Positions 23,369-31,443 are shown, counted from the first letter of the stretch. The stretch is 46,039 nt of DNA from Bacteroidota bacterium (GCA_023251625.1 JAHEYK010000009.1:1-46039); one strand, 5' to 3'. The notes: generated by a model not told the origin, from the sequence alone. A program made the numbers and translations.

Positions 23369-24637
23369 CCATTTTGAAATTTTATATCCTTTGATGCTGT
23401 AAAATAAAATGTACAAGTAGCAGGGGATCATAAGCAGGGCAAATACAATCTGAAAGTTATATTGCTCTTTCATAGCGGCAAAAATTTTAGGAATGATGGC
23501 CCCTCCTGCAATACCCATGATCAGCAAAGCAGAACCTGTTTGGGTAAACCTTCCAAGTCCGCTGATAGCCAACGGAAAAATAGCCGGCCACATCATTGCA
23601 TTTGCCAAACCAAGGGCTGCAACAAAAATAACAGAGGTATATCCGTGCGTGAAAAAAGCTATTACTGTAAAAAGAATTCCCAATATAGCTGATATCCTCA
23701 ATGCTGTTTGCTGGGAAATAACCTTCGGCACGGTGACAAGGCCGAGTACATATCCTACAAACATTGCACCCACTGTAAATGAGGTAAAGTATTTTGCTTC
23801 ATCCGAAGGAATACCAAATCCCTTCCCATAAATGCCGATCGCATCTCCGGCCATCACTTCTACACCCACGTAAACAAAAATGCAAAATGCACCCAGTAAT
23901 AAGTATGGAAATTGAAAAATGCTTGTCCTGCTTTTAGAGAGTTCACCGTCAGCAGGTGATTCATTGACCTCTGAAGCATTGATCTCAGGAAGTGTCGAGC
24001 GCATGATCCAAGCAGCAAGAACAATCAATATACCGGCCATTATCATGTAAGGAAGATATATCTTGGAGGCAAATTCATTGAGTAAAGATTCACGCGTGTT
24101 CTCATCCGCAGCAAGTTTCACACTTTCTTCAAACTTGTCAATGTTTTTGAGTGCAAAGGCGCTCAACACGAAGGGGCTGAGAAACCCTCCTATTTTATTA
24201 CAAATCCCCATGATGCTGATGCGCTGCGCACCGCTTTCGATAGGCCCCAGAATGCTGATGTATGGATTAACAGCCGTTTGCAGCAATGACAATCCCGAAG
24301 CAATGATAAAAAGTCCCATCAGCGATATGGGATAATTTCTTTGAGTAGCGAATGTGCCGAAGAGGAAGGTACCCAATGCCATCACGATGAGCCCGAATGC
24401 CATGCCTCTTTTCATGCCTGTTTTACCTAATATCCACGAAGAAGGAAGTGCCAGAAAAAAATACGCGAGAAAAAAAGCGGTGGTGACAAGAAACGCTTTT
24501 GAATCCGTATCTAGCGAGAATGCCAGCTTCACAAACAGAATCAGCGGGCCGTTAAGCCAGGTGACAAATCCGAAAACAAAAAATAAGATCCCGATGATGA
24601 CCATCGGGGATGTGGTGGATCTTGCCTGTGTTGTCAT
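23366..24637 (-). CDS. FucP/GluP-type MFS sugar transporter
   Basis: 423 residues, about 12 membrane segments. The N-terminus (FFVFGFVTWLNGPLILFVKLAF) follows the FucP/GluP signature, and FFLAYFFLALPSSWILGKTGMKRG gives the loop 2-3 motif. These carriers bring in fucose, galactose or glucose with protons; the exact sugar cannot be read. The start ATG overlaps the stop of the saccharopine-dehydrogenase-like gene as TAATG, so translation is probably coupled. The stop TAG (23368-23366) is also the first three bases of a TAACGAAT-type inverted repeat, on the transporter strand. Confidence 0.87.
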   Translation of the reverse strand: MTTQARSTTSPMVIIGILFFVFGFVTWLNGPLILFVKLAFSLDTDSKAFLVTTAFFLAYFFLALPSSWILGKTGMKRGMAFGLIVMALGTFLFGTFATQRNYPISLMGLFIIASGLSLLQTAVNPYISILGPIESGAQRISIMGICNKIGGFLSPFVLSAFALKNIDKFEESVKLAADENTRESLLNEFASKIYLPYMIMAGILIVLAAWIMRSTLPEINASEVNESPADGELSKSRTSIFQFPYLLLGAFCIFVYVGVEVMAGDAIGIYGKGFGIPSDEAKYFTSFTVGAMFVGYVLGLVTVPKVISQQTALRISAILGILFTVIAFFTHGYTSVIFVAALGLANAMMWPAIFPLAISGLGRFTQTGSALLIMGIAGGAIIPKIFAAMKEQYNFQIVFALLMIPCYLYILFYSIKGYKISKW

Positions 24638-25998
24638 TAAGAATGTTTTTCTATAAATCGGATGCCAAAATTCTCAAGCTCTGCCAAAACAGGATCATAA
24701 ATTTCTTTTACAGTCGGAATATGAACTCCTTTCAAATTTATTTTTCCATTCAGAATCATTTTTGTAGAAATTCCAAGCGGAAGCCCTACTGTTTTTGACA
24801 TCGCAGTATTCACCTGATCATCGCCAATCACCACTAAAGATGAAGTTATCCTTTTGACTTTAGACTTTTGACTTGGGTCTTTGTATTCAAACTCATGCTG
24901 CATAACAACCATATCCTTATCGTGCGGTTTAAGGCTCCATTTCTTCATCAGTAGATCAAGAAGAATTTCGGCAGGAGAAGAATCTTTCAAACCGATCTTC
25001 TGATTTTTCAGAATTCCAACCCAATCCAGTTTTTTCATGACGGGGGAATTTTCTTTCTCATGTAAAAACTTCGCGAGTTTTCTTTTTAAAGAACCCCCTT
25101 TTCCAGGGGAAGAGGGCAGAAAGGATCCGATCAATTCAGAATAGGTTGTATTCTCCGAATCTGAAACCTTGCAATTATCATCCGTTAAGCCCAGCTGAAT
25201 GAATGCATCCCACGCTCTGCAGAAACCCGGCTGTCGCAGCGTTCCGCGCAACATATTTTTCACATCGTGTAAACCATACAGTTCCATATAAGAAAGAGAA
25301 TCACGGTTTGCGTATGCTTCAAATTTTCCCAGCTTGTCAACAGTAATTGTTTCCACGTTGGAGAACAATCTTGTATAAGGAACATATTTTATTTCTCCAT
25401 TCTCTAAATATTGCGCAGTGGCTCCTGCAGAATCACCCGATTGCCCGGCCATAACGACCGCACGCGGGTTCCAGGTGAATTTATATCCCCATGGATTATC
25501 ATTTGATTCAGGAGCTACCAATCCTCCGCAATATGATTTAAATGTGACCATGGTACCACCTTTTGCTTTCACATCATCAATTACTTTCATAGCAGAAAGA
25601 TGGTCAATGCCCGGATCCAGGCCGATCTCATTCAGAAAAATAACACCCGCTTTTTTTGCTTCTGCATCAAGATCTTGCATTTGTTTGGAAACGTAGCTGG
25701 CGGTGACCAGATTTTTCTTTTGTTTCAAACATTCTTTTGCCACCGACAGATGCATAGTAGCAGGAAGCATGGAAATAACCAGATCCACTTTAGCGATCTC
25801 GCTTACTCGTTGTTGTTCACTATTTACATCAAAGGCAATGGCGTGTGCATTTGGGTGATTACCGGTCTTTTGTTTTGCGAGTTCCCGGGAAATATCTCCC
25901 ACAGTAATTTTCCAGTTCTCTTGCTGAGAATTATCCAGCAAATATTTTATAAGCGTAGATGCTGAACGGCCGGCACCTATGAGAAGGATGTTTTTCAT
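24637..25998 (-). CDS. Saccharopine dehydrogenase-family oxidoreductase
   Basis: 453 residues. The N-terminal Rossmann site is NILLIGAGRSASTLIKYLL; VDLVISMLPATMH, VTASYVS, and FLNEIGLDPGIDHLSAMKV are the family's conserved strands, and SYCGGLVAPESNDNPWGYKF lines the substrate site. Bacterial members act as saccharopine or carboxynorspermidine-type dehydrogenases; the Bacteroidota group with this C-terminus is usually annotated as saccharopine reductase, so lysine degradation is possible but not proven. Two repeat-like stretches lie inside: a palindrome at 25094-25116 (about residues 295-302, PSSPGKGG) and a 7-bp repeat at 24851-24885 (about residues 372-383). Coupled by TAATG to the downstream transporter. 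Confidence 0.85.
   Translation of the reverse strand: MKNILLIGAGRSASTLIKYLLDNSQQENWKITVGDISRELAKQKTGNHPNAHAIAFDVNSEQQRVSEIAKVDLVISMLPATMHLSVAKECLKQKKNLVTASYVSKQMQDLDAEAKKAGVIFLNEIGLDPGIDHLSAMKVIDDVKAKGGTMVTFKSYCGGLVAPESNDNPWGYKFTWNPRAVVMAGQSGDSAGATAQYLENGEIKYVPYTRLFSNVETITVDKLGKFEAYANRDSLSYMELYGLHDVKNMLRGTLRQPGFCRAWDAFIQLGLTDDNCKVSDSENTTYSELIGSFLPSSPGKGGSLKRKLAKFLHEKENSPVMKKLDWVGILKNQKIGLKDSSPAEILLDLLMKKWSLKPHDKDMVVMQHEFEYKDPSQKSKVKRITSSLVVIGDDQVNTAMSKTVGLPLGISTKMILNGKINLKGVHIPTVKEIYDPVLAELENFGIRFIEKHS
24851..24885. repeat. 7-bp repeat inside the saccharopine-dehydrogenase-like gene
   Basis: CTTTTGA, CTTTAGA, CTTTTGA, CTTGGGT, CTTTGTA, five contiguous units on the plus strand, coding on the minus strand for about residues 372-383 (YKDPSQKSKVKR). 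No inverted partner arm was seen. Confidence 0.65.
25094..25116. repeat. Imperfect GC-rich palindrome inside the saccharopine-dehydrogenase-like gene
   Basis: CCCCCTTTTCC-A-GGGGAAGAGGG, mostly paired arms of 11 bp, coding for PSSPGKGG (residues ~295-302). It resembles the intergenic C/T-rich palindrome at 17298-17318. Confidence 0.5.
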
Positions 25999-26032
25999 AT
26001 CATTATTTATCGAAGCGAAGATAAAATTTTTA

Positions 26033-27400
26033 TCAGGAGATGTTCATTCTTCTTATTATGTAATTAAATCGCAGGAAAAGAAAAACGGCTGCGGAAGTGA
26101 GTGCGATGGTAAGCCCATACCATACGCCCTGTACACCTAAACCAAAAACAAATGCCAGCACGTAACAGCTCGGGAGCCCTATCAGCCAATAAGAAATGAA
26201 TGTGATCCACGTAGGGATGCTCACGTCTTTTATCCCCCGCAGCACGCCAAGCCCTACCACCTGCACACCATCAGATAATTGAAAGAGAGCAGCGATCAAT
26301 AATAAAGAAGAAACTATCTGCTGTACATCTTTTTCATCATTGAAAATAGCAGGCACTGAAAAACGACAAAGAACAAACATGGCTGCAAAAAGCAATTGCG
26401 CTATGATGACCATTCCAAATGCACTGAGGGCTGCCTTTCGCAGCTCAGGGATATTTTTTGTTCCCAACTGATTACCCACACGCACACTGGCTGCCGCGCT
26501 TATGCCGCTTGCGATCAAATAGGTCATGGCTGCAAGCTGTAATGCGATCTGGTGAGCAGCCTGCTCCCTCTTCCCTATCCAGCCTATCATCACCAGCGCA
26601 CAGGCAAATGCCCCAATCTCAAATACCCATTGAAGGCCGGAGCCAGCACCAATACTGAATATTTTTTTCATGCGTTCAAAAGAAAGTTCTTTGAATAAAA
26701 ATGCCTCGCGGTATTTTAAAAAATGTTTTCCGTAAAAAATGTAAAGGAACATCCCGCCCGCCATCACGAGCCTTGCCCAGAACGTTGCCCAGCAGGCACC
26801 CATCATTCCCATAGGAGAAAAACCGAATTTGCCGTAAATAAGGATGTAATTGAACAACACATTCAGCAAATTTGAACCAATGGTGATGATCATAGCAAAA
26901 CGTGTAAATGATAATCCTTCGGCAAATTGTTTCAGCGAAGCAAATATGGCCAACGGTATCATGCCAAACATCATCACGTTTAAAAAGGGGATGGCGAGTT
27001 TTACCACATCTTCAGATTGATGAATATGCCCCATCAAAGGAGAAATAGAAAAAAGTATCAGGAACAAGACCGAATTCGTCAGCAGGTTTACGATGAGTGC
27101 ATGACTGAGTAATTTTGTATTCTCATTCAAGTTACCGGAACTGTCGGCTTCGGCAGCAAGTGGAGTTACACCATACGAAACGCCCATCCCAAAGACCAGT
27201 ACTAAAAAATAAAATCCATTTGCCAGCGAAACAGCCGCCTGTGCGGTGGTGCCGCTGTAACCCATCATATCTTCTTTAATACCACCTACCATGGCGGTAT
27301 CCACAATACCCACCATCACATGCCCAAGGTTACTGATACATACTGGCCATGCCAGCAGCACGGTCTTCATAAAGTGGTCTTTGAAATTTTGTGTCAGCAT
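26033..27400 (-). CDS. MATE-family multidrug efflux protein
   Basis: 455 residues from ATG 27400; a GTG at 27424 would add eight residues but sits at the end of a repeat element and is less likely. About 12 membrane helices in two halves. The first half begins VLLAWPVCISNLGHVMVGIVDTAMVGG, the usual MATE start, and the second IFSIGAGSGLQWVFEIGAFA, its internal counterpart; RVGNQLGTKNIPELRKAA is the conserved motif after helix 8. MATE proteins export drugs or cations in exchange for Na+ or H+. The 3' neighbour gene is 34 bp away; a TAACGAAT-type repeat lies just upstream of the start. Confidence 0.93.
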   Translation of the reverse strand: MLTQNFKDHFMKTVLLAWPVCISNLGHVMVGIVDTAMVGGIKEDMMGYSGTTAQAAVSLANGFYFLVLVFGMGVSYGVTPLAAEADSSGNLNENTKLLSHALIVNLLTNSVLFLILFSISPLMGHIHQSEDVVKLAIPFLNVMMFGMIPLAIFASLKQFAEGLSFTRFAMIITIGSNLLNVLFNYILIYGKFGFSPMGMMGACWATFWARLVMAGGMFLYIFYGKHFLKYREAFLFKELSFERMKKIFSIGAGSGLQWVFEIGAFACALVMIGWIGKREQAAHQIALQLAAMTYLIASGISAAASVRVGNQLGTKNIPELRKAALSAFGMVIIAQLLFAAMFVLCRFSVPAIFNDEKDVQQIVSSLLLIAALFQLSDGVQVVGLGVLRGIKDVSIPTWITFISYWLIGLPSCYVLAFVFGLGVQGVWYGLTIALTSAAVFLFLRFNYIIRRMNIS

Positions 27401-27424
27401 AAAGGGTGTAAAGATAGTCCGCAC

Positions 27425-27469
27425 TGGTTACTAATAACGAATCTGTTACAAATATTACTAATCAGATTG
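27425..27469. repeat. TAACGAAT-type repeat upstream of the MATE gene
   Basis: GGTTACTAATAACGAAT, then CTG, TTACAAAT and TTACTAAT, then CAGATT; AATCTG/CAGATT form a short inverted repeat. It starts 25 bp upstream of ATG 27400 and just beyond the alternative GTG (27424-27422). It is very close in sequence to the other two copies but has one arm. Confidence 0.75.
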
Positions 27470-27505
27470 TTACTCTTGAGAACGCTGTTGCAATGACGAT
27501 TTATT

Positions 27506-27513
27506 TACATTTG
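27506..27513 (+). promoter_or_regulatory. Bacteroidota -7 element (TACATTTG) for the DUF423 gene
   Basis: TACATTTG lies 9 bp before ATG 27523, implying a nearly leaderless transcript and arguing against the upstream start at 27493. Confidence 0.4.
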
Positions 27514-27522
27514 TTGCACAAA

Positions 27523-27927
27523 ATGAAGCAACGAAACACACTCATCATTGCAGGAATTTCAGGCGCATGTTGCGTTGCGCTAGGAGCCATGGGAGCACAT
27601 GCATTGAAAGAAAGAATTCCACCCGAGAATCTCCAAACATTTGAAACAGCGGTCCGCTACCAATTCTACCACACGATTGCATTAATTCTTGTCTCTATCC
27701 TTGTAGAAAAAATAGAATCCAAATTTTTAAATTACTGCTCTGCTCTGTTTATTGCAGGAATCATCCTTTTTTCTTTTTCACTATATTTCCTGGCGCTTCG
27801 TCCATTGATGGGTATTGGAAATGAAGAAATGCGATGGATCGGGGCAATTACTCCTTTCGGAGGATTGAGCTTTATTTTGGCATGGTTAATGCTTTCTTAT
27901 TCAGTAATCAGATCGACTAAATCATAA
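27523..27927 (+). CDS. DUF423-family membrane protein
   Basis: 134 residues from ATG 27523; an upstream in-frame ATG at 27493 would add ten residues, but a TACATTTG -7 element (27506-27513) lies between the two starts and favours 27523. Four hydrophobic segments; GACCVALGAMGAHALKE and FETAVRYQFYHTIALILV are the DUF423 signature (YgdD-like small inner-membrane protein). Function is unknown. The next gene follows by 11 bp, so they are probably co-transcribed. Confidence 0.88.
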   Translation: MKQRNTLIIAGISGACCVALGAMGAHALKERIPPENLQTFETAVRYQFYHTIALILVSILVEKIESKFLNYCSALFIAGIILFSFSLYFLALRPLMGIGNEEMRWIGAITPFGGLSFILAWLMLSYSVIRSTKS

Positions 27928-27938
27928 AACCTATAATT

Positions 27939-28343
27939 ATGAAAACCATTCTTCGTTTAACAGCATCAGGCATCCTTCTTCTTCTTTTGGGAGCATGTCA
28001 CAGTAAAAAAAATGCTACAGTAGCGGCACCCCCTCCCGCACCGGCAGCCACTCAAACTGCTCCGGATGATTCGTATCGTTTAGTAGTGTCTTTTTACAGC
28101 GAAGGAGCGGGAGTTGACATGAAGGTAAAAGACGAGTTTGAAAAATTTCTCAACAGCAATGCTAAAAAGATCGCTTTTGAACCCACCCGTTGGGGAAGAG
28201 AAGGCGAAACAGATTACTGCTTAAAACTCAGCGAATTATCTGCTTCTGAGCAAGCTGACCTTGTAAAAAGAGCGAAAGAATTGCTCTCTAAAACAAAGCT
28301 GGTACATGTTGATGAAAACGCGAAGTGTGTTCATAAACATTGA
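27939..28343 (+). CDS. Small lipoprotein of unknown function
   Basis: 134 residues. The signal peptide ends in LLGAC (Cys20), a lipobox. A Pro/Ala-rich spacer (VAAPPPAPAATQT) leads to a compact alpha/beta domain with SFYSEGAGVDMKVKDEFEKF, WGREGETDYCLKLSEL and a C-terminal CVHKH. I do not recognise a named function; it resembles small conserved Bacteroidota lipoproteins. It probably shares a transcript with the DUF423 gene. A 94-bp gap holding a palindrome separates it from pckA. Confidence 0.68.
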   Translation: MKTILRLTASGILLLLLGACHSKKNATVAAPPPAPAATQTAPDDSYRLVVSFYSEGAGVDMKVKDEFEKFLNSNAKKIAFEPTRWGREGETDYCLKLSELSASEQADLVKRAKELLSKTKLVHVDENAKCVHKH

Positions 28344-28393
28344 AGAATAATTTCTGCATTCTTTCAGCCGTTTTTTTAATTTCGCGAACCTAA

Positions 28394-28413
28394 TAACAGA
28401 TTAATATCTGTTA
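28394..28413. promoter_or_regulatory. Perfect palindrome upstream of pckA
   Basis: TAACAGAT-TAAT-ATCTGTTA, 8-bp arms and 4-bp centre, ending 24 bp before the pckA ATG. A possible TAATTTCG -7 (one mismatch to TAnnTTTG) lies just upstream, so the site would fall near or after the transcription start. It could bind a dimeric regulator or form an mRNA hairpin. Confidence 0.45.
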
Positions 28414-28437
28414 AGAAGGTAATCTAACTATTAAATT

Positions 28438-30051
28438 ATGAGTGAACCAACAGATAAGGGCAAACAATGGCTCAAATCAATCGGAATAAACAACTCAAAC
28501 TCTCTCTGGAACCTTTCTGCCTCTGAACTTACTGCCGAAACCCTGCGTCTGAAACAGGGTGTACTTAACGATACCGGGGCCCTTGCTGTCGATACCGGGG
28601 AATTCACCGGACGCTCTCCCAAAGACAAATTTATCGTGCTGGATGACAAAACAAAAGATGTGATCTGGTGGGGCGATGTGAACTTCAAATTTGATTCTGC
28701 TAAGTTCGATGCACTCTATAACAAAATGGTGAATTACCTTTCCGGAAAACAGATCTATGTACGTGATTCTTTTGCCTGCGCTGACAAAAAATTTCGCTTG
28801 TCCATTCGTGTGGTGACAGAATTTCCCTGGTCGAATCTTTTCGCAAACAATCTTTTTATCCGTCCAACGAAAGAGGAAACTTCTTCTTTTAACCCAGAAT
28901 GGACCATCCTCAATGCCCCCGGCTTTCATGCGGTGGCTGCTGATGATGGAACAAGGCAACACAACTTTACCATTCTTGATCTCACAAAAAAAGTGGTTCT
29001 CATCGGAGGAAGCGGCTACACAGGCGAGATCAAGAAAAGTATTTTCACATTACTGAATTATATTCTACCCCACGAAAAAGGAGTTCTCTCTATGCACTGT
29101 TCGACAAATGTGGGCAAGAAAGGCGATACAGCTATTTTTTTTGGCCTCAGCGGAACAGGAAAAACAACCCTCTCTGCGGATCCTAACCGTGGATTGATAG
29201 GTGATGATGAACATGGCTGGGCAGAAAAAACGATCTTCAATTTTGAAGGGGGCTGTTATGCAAAATGCGTGAACCTCAGTGCTGAAAAAGAACCGGAGAT
29301 CTATGGAGCGATCAAAGAAGGAGCCCTTCTGGAAAATGTCCGCTTCTTACCCGGAACAAAAAAAGTGAACTTCGATGATATATCTGTAACAGAAAATACA
29401 CGCGTTGCTTATCCGATAAACTTCATCAACAATGCGGTTGAACCATCCGTAGGCGGAATTCCAAAAAATATTTTTTTCCTCACCTGCGATGCTTTTGGAG
29501 TGCTTCCCCCTATTTCAAAACTCACCGCAGGACAAACCATGTACCATTTTATTTCCGGATACACGGCTAAAGTGGCGGGCACCGAAATGGGGATCACAGA
29601 ACCTACCCTTACATTTTCTGCTTGTTTCGGAAAAGCTTTTTTGCCGCTTCACCCTACAAAGTATGCGGAGCTGATGGGCAAAAAACTGAAAGAGGATAAA
29701 GGTGTGAACGTTTGGCTTGTTAACACCGGCTGGACAGGCGGATCTTATGGGGTTGGAAACAGAATGAAGCTTTCGCACACCCGAGCGCTCATCACAGCAG
29801 CGTTAAACGGAGAACTTGAAAAAGTAAAATTTGAAACACTTCCTGTATTCAATCTTGCATTTCCCACTTCATGCAGCGGTGGGGTTCCTTCTGAGATCCT
29901 GAACCCACGCAATACATGGAAGAACCAAGATGCATATGATGCAAAGGCGAACGAACTGGCAAAAGCGTTTGTAAAAAACTTTCAGCAGTATGCAAGCGCA
30001 GCCAATGAAGAGATCATGGCTGCCGCGCCAAAGGTGACGGTTAGCGCCTAA
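28438..30051 (+). CDS. pckA: ATP-dependent phosphoenolpyruvate carboxykinase
   Basis: 537 residues, normal for the ATP-type enzyme. It turns oxaloacetate and ATP into PEP, CO2 and ADP, the first step of gluconeogenesis. Motifs: TGEFTGRSPKDKFIV at the start, P-loop GLSGTGKTTLSADP, kinase-2 LIGDDEHGW, SGYTAKVAGTE, PLHPTKYAE and NTGWTGGSYGVGNRMKL (substrate/adenine region). A perfect 8-4-8 palindrome lies at 28394-28413, 25 bp before the start, and could be an operator or hairpin. An imperfect hairpin overlaps the stop (30050-30076). Confidence 0.97.
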   Translation: MSEPTDKGKQWLKSIGINNSNSLWNLSASELTAETLRLKQGVLNDTGALAVDTGEFTGRSPKDKFIVLDDKTKDVIWWGDVNFKFDSAKFDALYNKMVNYLSGKQIYVRDSFACADKKFRLSIRVVTEFPWSNLFANNLFIRPTKEETSSFNPEWTILNAPGFHAVAADDGTRQHNFTILDLTKKVVLIGGSGYTGEIKKSIFTLLNYILPHEKGVLSMHCSTNVGKKGDTAIFFGLSGTGKTTLSADPNRGLIGDDEHGWAEKTIFNFEGGCYAKCVNLSAEKEPEIYGAIKEGALLENVRFLPGTKKVNFDDISVTENTRVAYPINFINNAVEPSVGGIPKNIFFLTCDAFGVLPPISKLTAGQTMYHFISGYTAKVAGTEMGITEPTLTFSACFGKAFLPLHPTKYAELMGKKLKEDKGVNVWLVNTGWTGGSYGVGNRMKLSHTRALITAALNGELEKVKFETLPVFNLAFPTSCSGGVPSEILNPRNTWKNQDAYDAKANELAKAFVKNFQQYASAANEEIMAAAPKVTVSA

Positions 30052-30076
30052 TATTGTTTTTGGGAAAAAGAATATT
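30050..30076 (+). terminator. Possible hairpin terminator at the end of pckA
   Basis: A 12-bp stem with one mismatch (AATATTGTTTTT / AAAAAGAATATT, loop GGG) begins inside the pckA stop codon. It is A/T-rich and has no clean T tract after it, so termination is uncertain. Confidence 0.35.
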
Positions 30077-30169
30077 AAGTTTGGGAGTGAAGCTCCACCA
30101 CCAAATAGCGAGGTCCTTCAGTCGCCATTCATCCATCCGCTTATGCCCAGACGGGTACTTCTGGTGTTA

Positions 30170-30211
30170 TTATGTGCCCGGAATCCCGCTTGAAGCGGGA
30201 CATGCCGTAAG
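30170..30211 (-). other. Partial copy of the tRNA-Leu 3' half
   Basis: TTATGTGCCCGGAA (30170-30183) and CATGCCGTAAG (30201-30211) also occur at 30267-30280 and 30296-30306 in and beside the real tRNA. Between them the T-arm is replaced by a hairpin TCCCGC-TTGAA-GCGGGA (30184-30200). The 5' half is absent, so this cannot be a working tRNA. Confidence 0.6.
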
Positions 30212-30271
30212 ATATCCAACGCATTCAGACATATTTGTCATGCCATAAAGAAGATTCTTGAAATTTTTATG

Positions 30272-30353
30272 TGCCCGGAAGAGGACTTGAACCTCCATGC
30301 CGTAAGGCATACGCTTCTGAGACGTACGTGTCTGCCAATTCCACCATCCGGGC
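30272..30353 (-). tRNA. tRNA-Leu (CAG)
   Basis: 82 nt without CCA. Acceptor 5' strand GCCCGGA pairs with 3' TCCGGGC and discriminator A. D-arm region GGTGGAATTGGCAGACAC, anticodon stem TACGT/GCGTA around loop CTCAGAA, anticodon CAG at 30317-30319 (minus), a class II long variable arm (TGCCTTACGGCA), and T-arm GGAGG-TTCAAGT-CCTCT. The long variable arm and CAG anticodon give leucine reading CUG. CCA is not encoded. Confidence 0.95.
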
Positions 30354-30477
30354 AAGAGAGTGCAAATGTCTAATTTTTTTTGAAAGCCAAACTAGCTATT
30401 TCCATCCTATAAAAAGGTGCCTGACAGCGATAAAAATATGTTAATTATTTTTTATTCCCCTAAAAGAAATTTTTTTT

Positions 30478-30485
30478 TATATTTG
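30478..30485 (+). promoter_or_regulatory. Bacteroidota -7 element (TATATTTG) for the DUF6089 gene
   Basis: TATATTTG follows a T-rich run and ends 20 bp before the ATG (30506). No clear -33 TTTG; the upstream stretch is A/T-rich. Confidence 0.5.
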
Positions 30486-30505
30486 CACACTTAGCGGGCA
30501 ACCTA

Positions 30506-31438
30506 ATGAATATTCGGAAGTTACTATCTTTCATATTAGCAATTAGCTTCATAGCTCCTGTAGCTCATGCCCAGTTATTTGGCGGCAAGCATCGCAGCAG
30601 ATCTCACAGCACTTTTGGCAGAAATAAACCTCCTTACCGATATGAAGTGATTGGCTCAATAGGGGCTACAAATTTCTTAGGTGATTTGGGCGGAGCAAAC
30701 CAAATAGGCACCCATGGTTTCAAAGACCTTGAGGCTAGCTGCACAAGACCTTCTTTGGGTATTTCAGGGCGTATCAAAATACAACAGTTTTTTTCGGTTA
30801 AGGCCAATTTGATCTGGGGTATGATAGCCGGTGATGACAAACTAACCACTGAGCCATTTCGCAGTTCAAGAAACCTGAATTTCAGATCCCATATCGTTGA
30901 ACTTTCTGCTCAGATAGAATTCAACTTTATAAGAGAACAAAAAGGACACGTATACCGGATCAGCGGTGTGCGCGGAATGAAACACAAGGATAAATCAGTT
31001 TACCTATTTGCAGGAGGTGGAATGCTGTATTTCAATCCACAGGGGCAAACTGCTGACGGAGAGTGGCATTATCTTGAACCGCTTCATACGGAAGGGCAAT
31101 CCGGTTATTCGCTCATCACAGGGATCATTTCTGTAGGAGGTGGTTTCAGAGTAGCTATCAACCGGTACTGGGGCGTAGGTCTTGAACTGGGCATGCGCAA
31201 AACATTTTCGGACTACCTGGATGATGTAAGCAAAAACTATCCAGACCCTGCCATATTCAACGGAAATCCTACCGCACAACAACTTTCCAATGCACAACAG
31301 CCCGGCAGCCCGGCCTATTGCTACCCATGTACTGGCGAACAGCGTGGTGATCACACGAACAATGATGCGTACATGTTCGGAGCCTTTACCGTAGGTTACA
31401 AGGTGATGCATAAAAAACGTTCTCGCTCTAAGTTCTGA
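30506..31438 (+). CDS. DUF6089-type outer-membrane beta-barrel protein
   Basis: 310 residues with signal peptide ending VAHAQ (about residue 22). The mature part alternates amphipathic strands typical of a small beta barrel, with YRYEVIGSIGATNFLGDLGG, the N-terminal signature of the DUF6089 family, LYFNPQGQ in the middle, and GGFRVAINRYWGVGLELGMRKTF near the end. A basic stretch (GGKHRSRSHSTFGRNK) follows the signal peptide. Family function is unknown; outer-membrane location is inferred. A TATATTTG -7 element lies 21 bp upstream of the start (30478-30485). It meets the next gene convergently with 5 bp between stops. Confidence 0.82.
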   Translation: MNIRKLLSFILAISFIAPVAHAQLFGGKHRSRSHSTFGRNKPPYRYEVIGSIGATNFLGDLGGANQIGTHGFKDLEASCTRPSLGISGRIKIQQFFSVKANLIWGMIAGDDKLTTEPFRSSRNLNFRSHIVELSAQIEFNFIREQKGHVYRISGVRGMKHKDKSVYLFAGGGMLYFNPQGQTADGEWHYLEPLHTEGQSGYSLITGIISVGGGFRVAINRYWGVGLELGMRKTFSDYLDDVSKNYPDPAIFNGNPTAQQLSNAQQPGSPAYCYPCTGEQRGDHTNNDAYMFGAFTVGYKVMHKKRSRSKF

Positions 31439-31443
31439 CCCCT

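Larger units (their letters stand above)
30052..30505. other. 454-bp intergenic region with tRNA-Leu
   Basis: Contains a hairpin at the pckA stop (30050-30076), the partial tRNA copy (30170-30211), tRNA-Leu (30272-30353) and the -7 element of the DUF6089 gene (30478-30485). I see nothing supported in 30084-30165 or 30360-30470 beyond A/T-rich DNA. Confidence 0.7.

Noticed and set aside
27401-27424. GTG start for the MATE gene
   Set aside because: It lies at the edge of the repeat, and the added residues are not part of the usual MATE N-terminus; ATG 27400 fits better.
30054-30248. Short reading frame after pckA
   Set aside because: It runs through the partial tRNA copy and a hairpin, has no recognisable protein features and no promoter-like motif.
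30414-30430. GGTGCCTGACAGCG as a half copy of the CAGGT/ACCTG palindrome
   Set aside because: Only about 8 bases match and no second arm is present.
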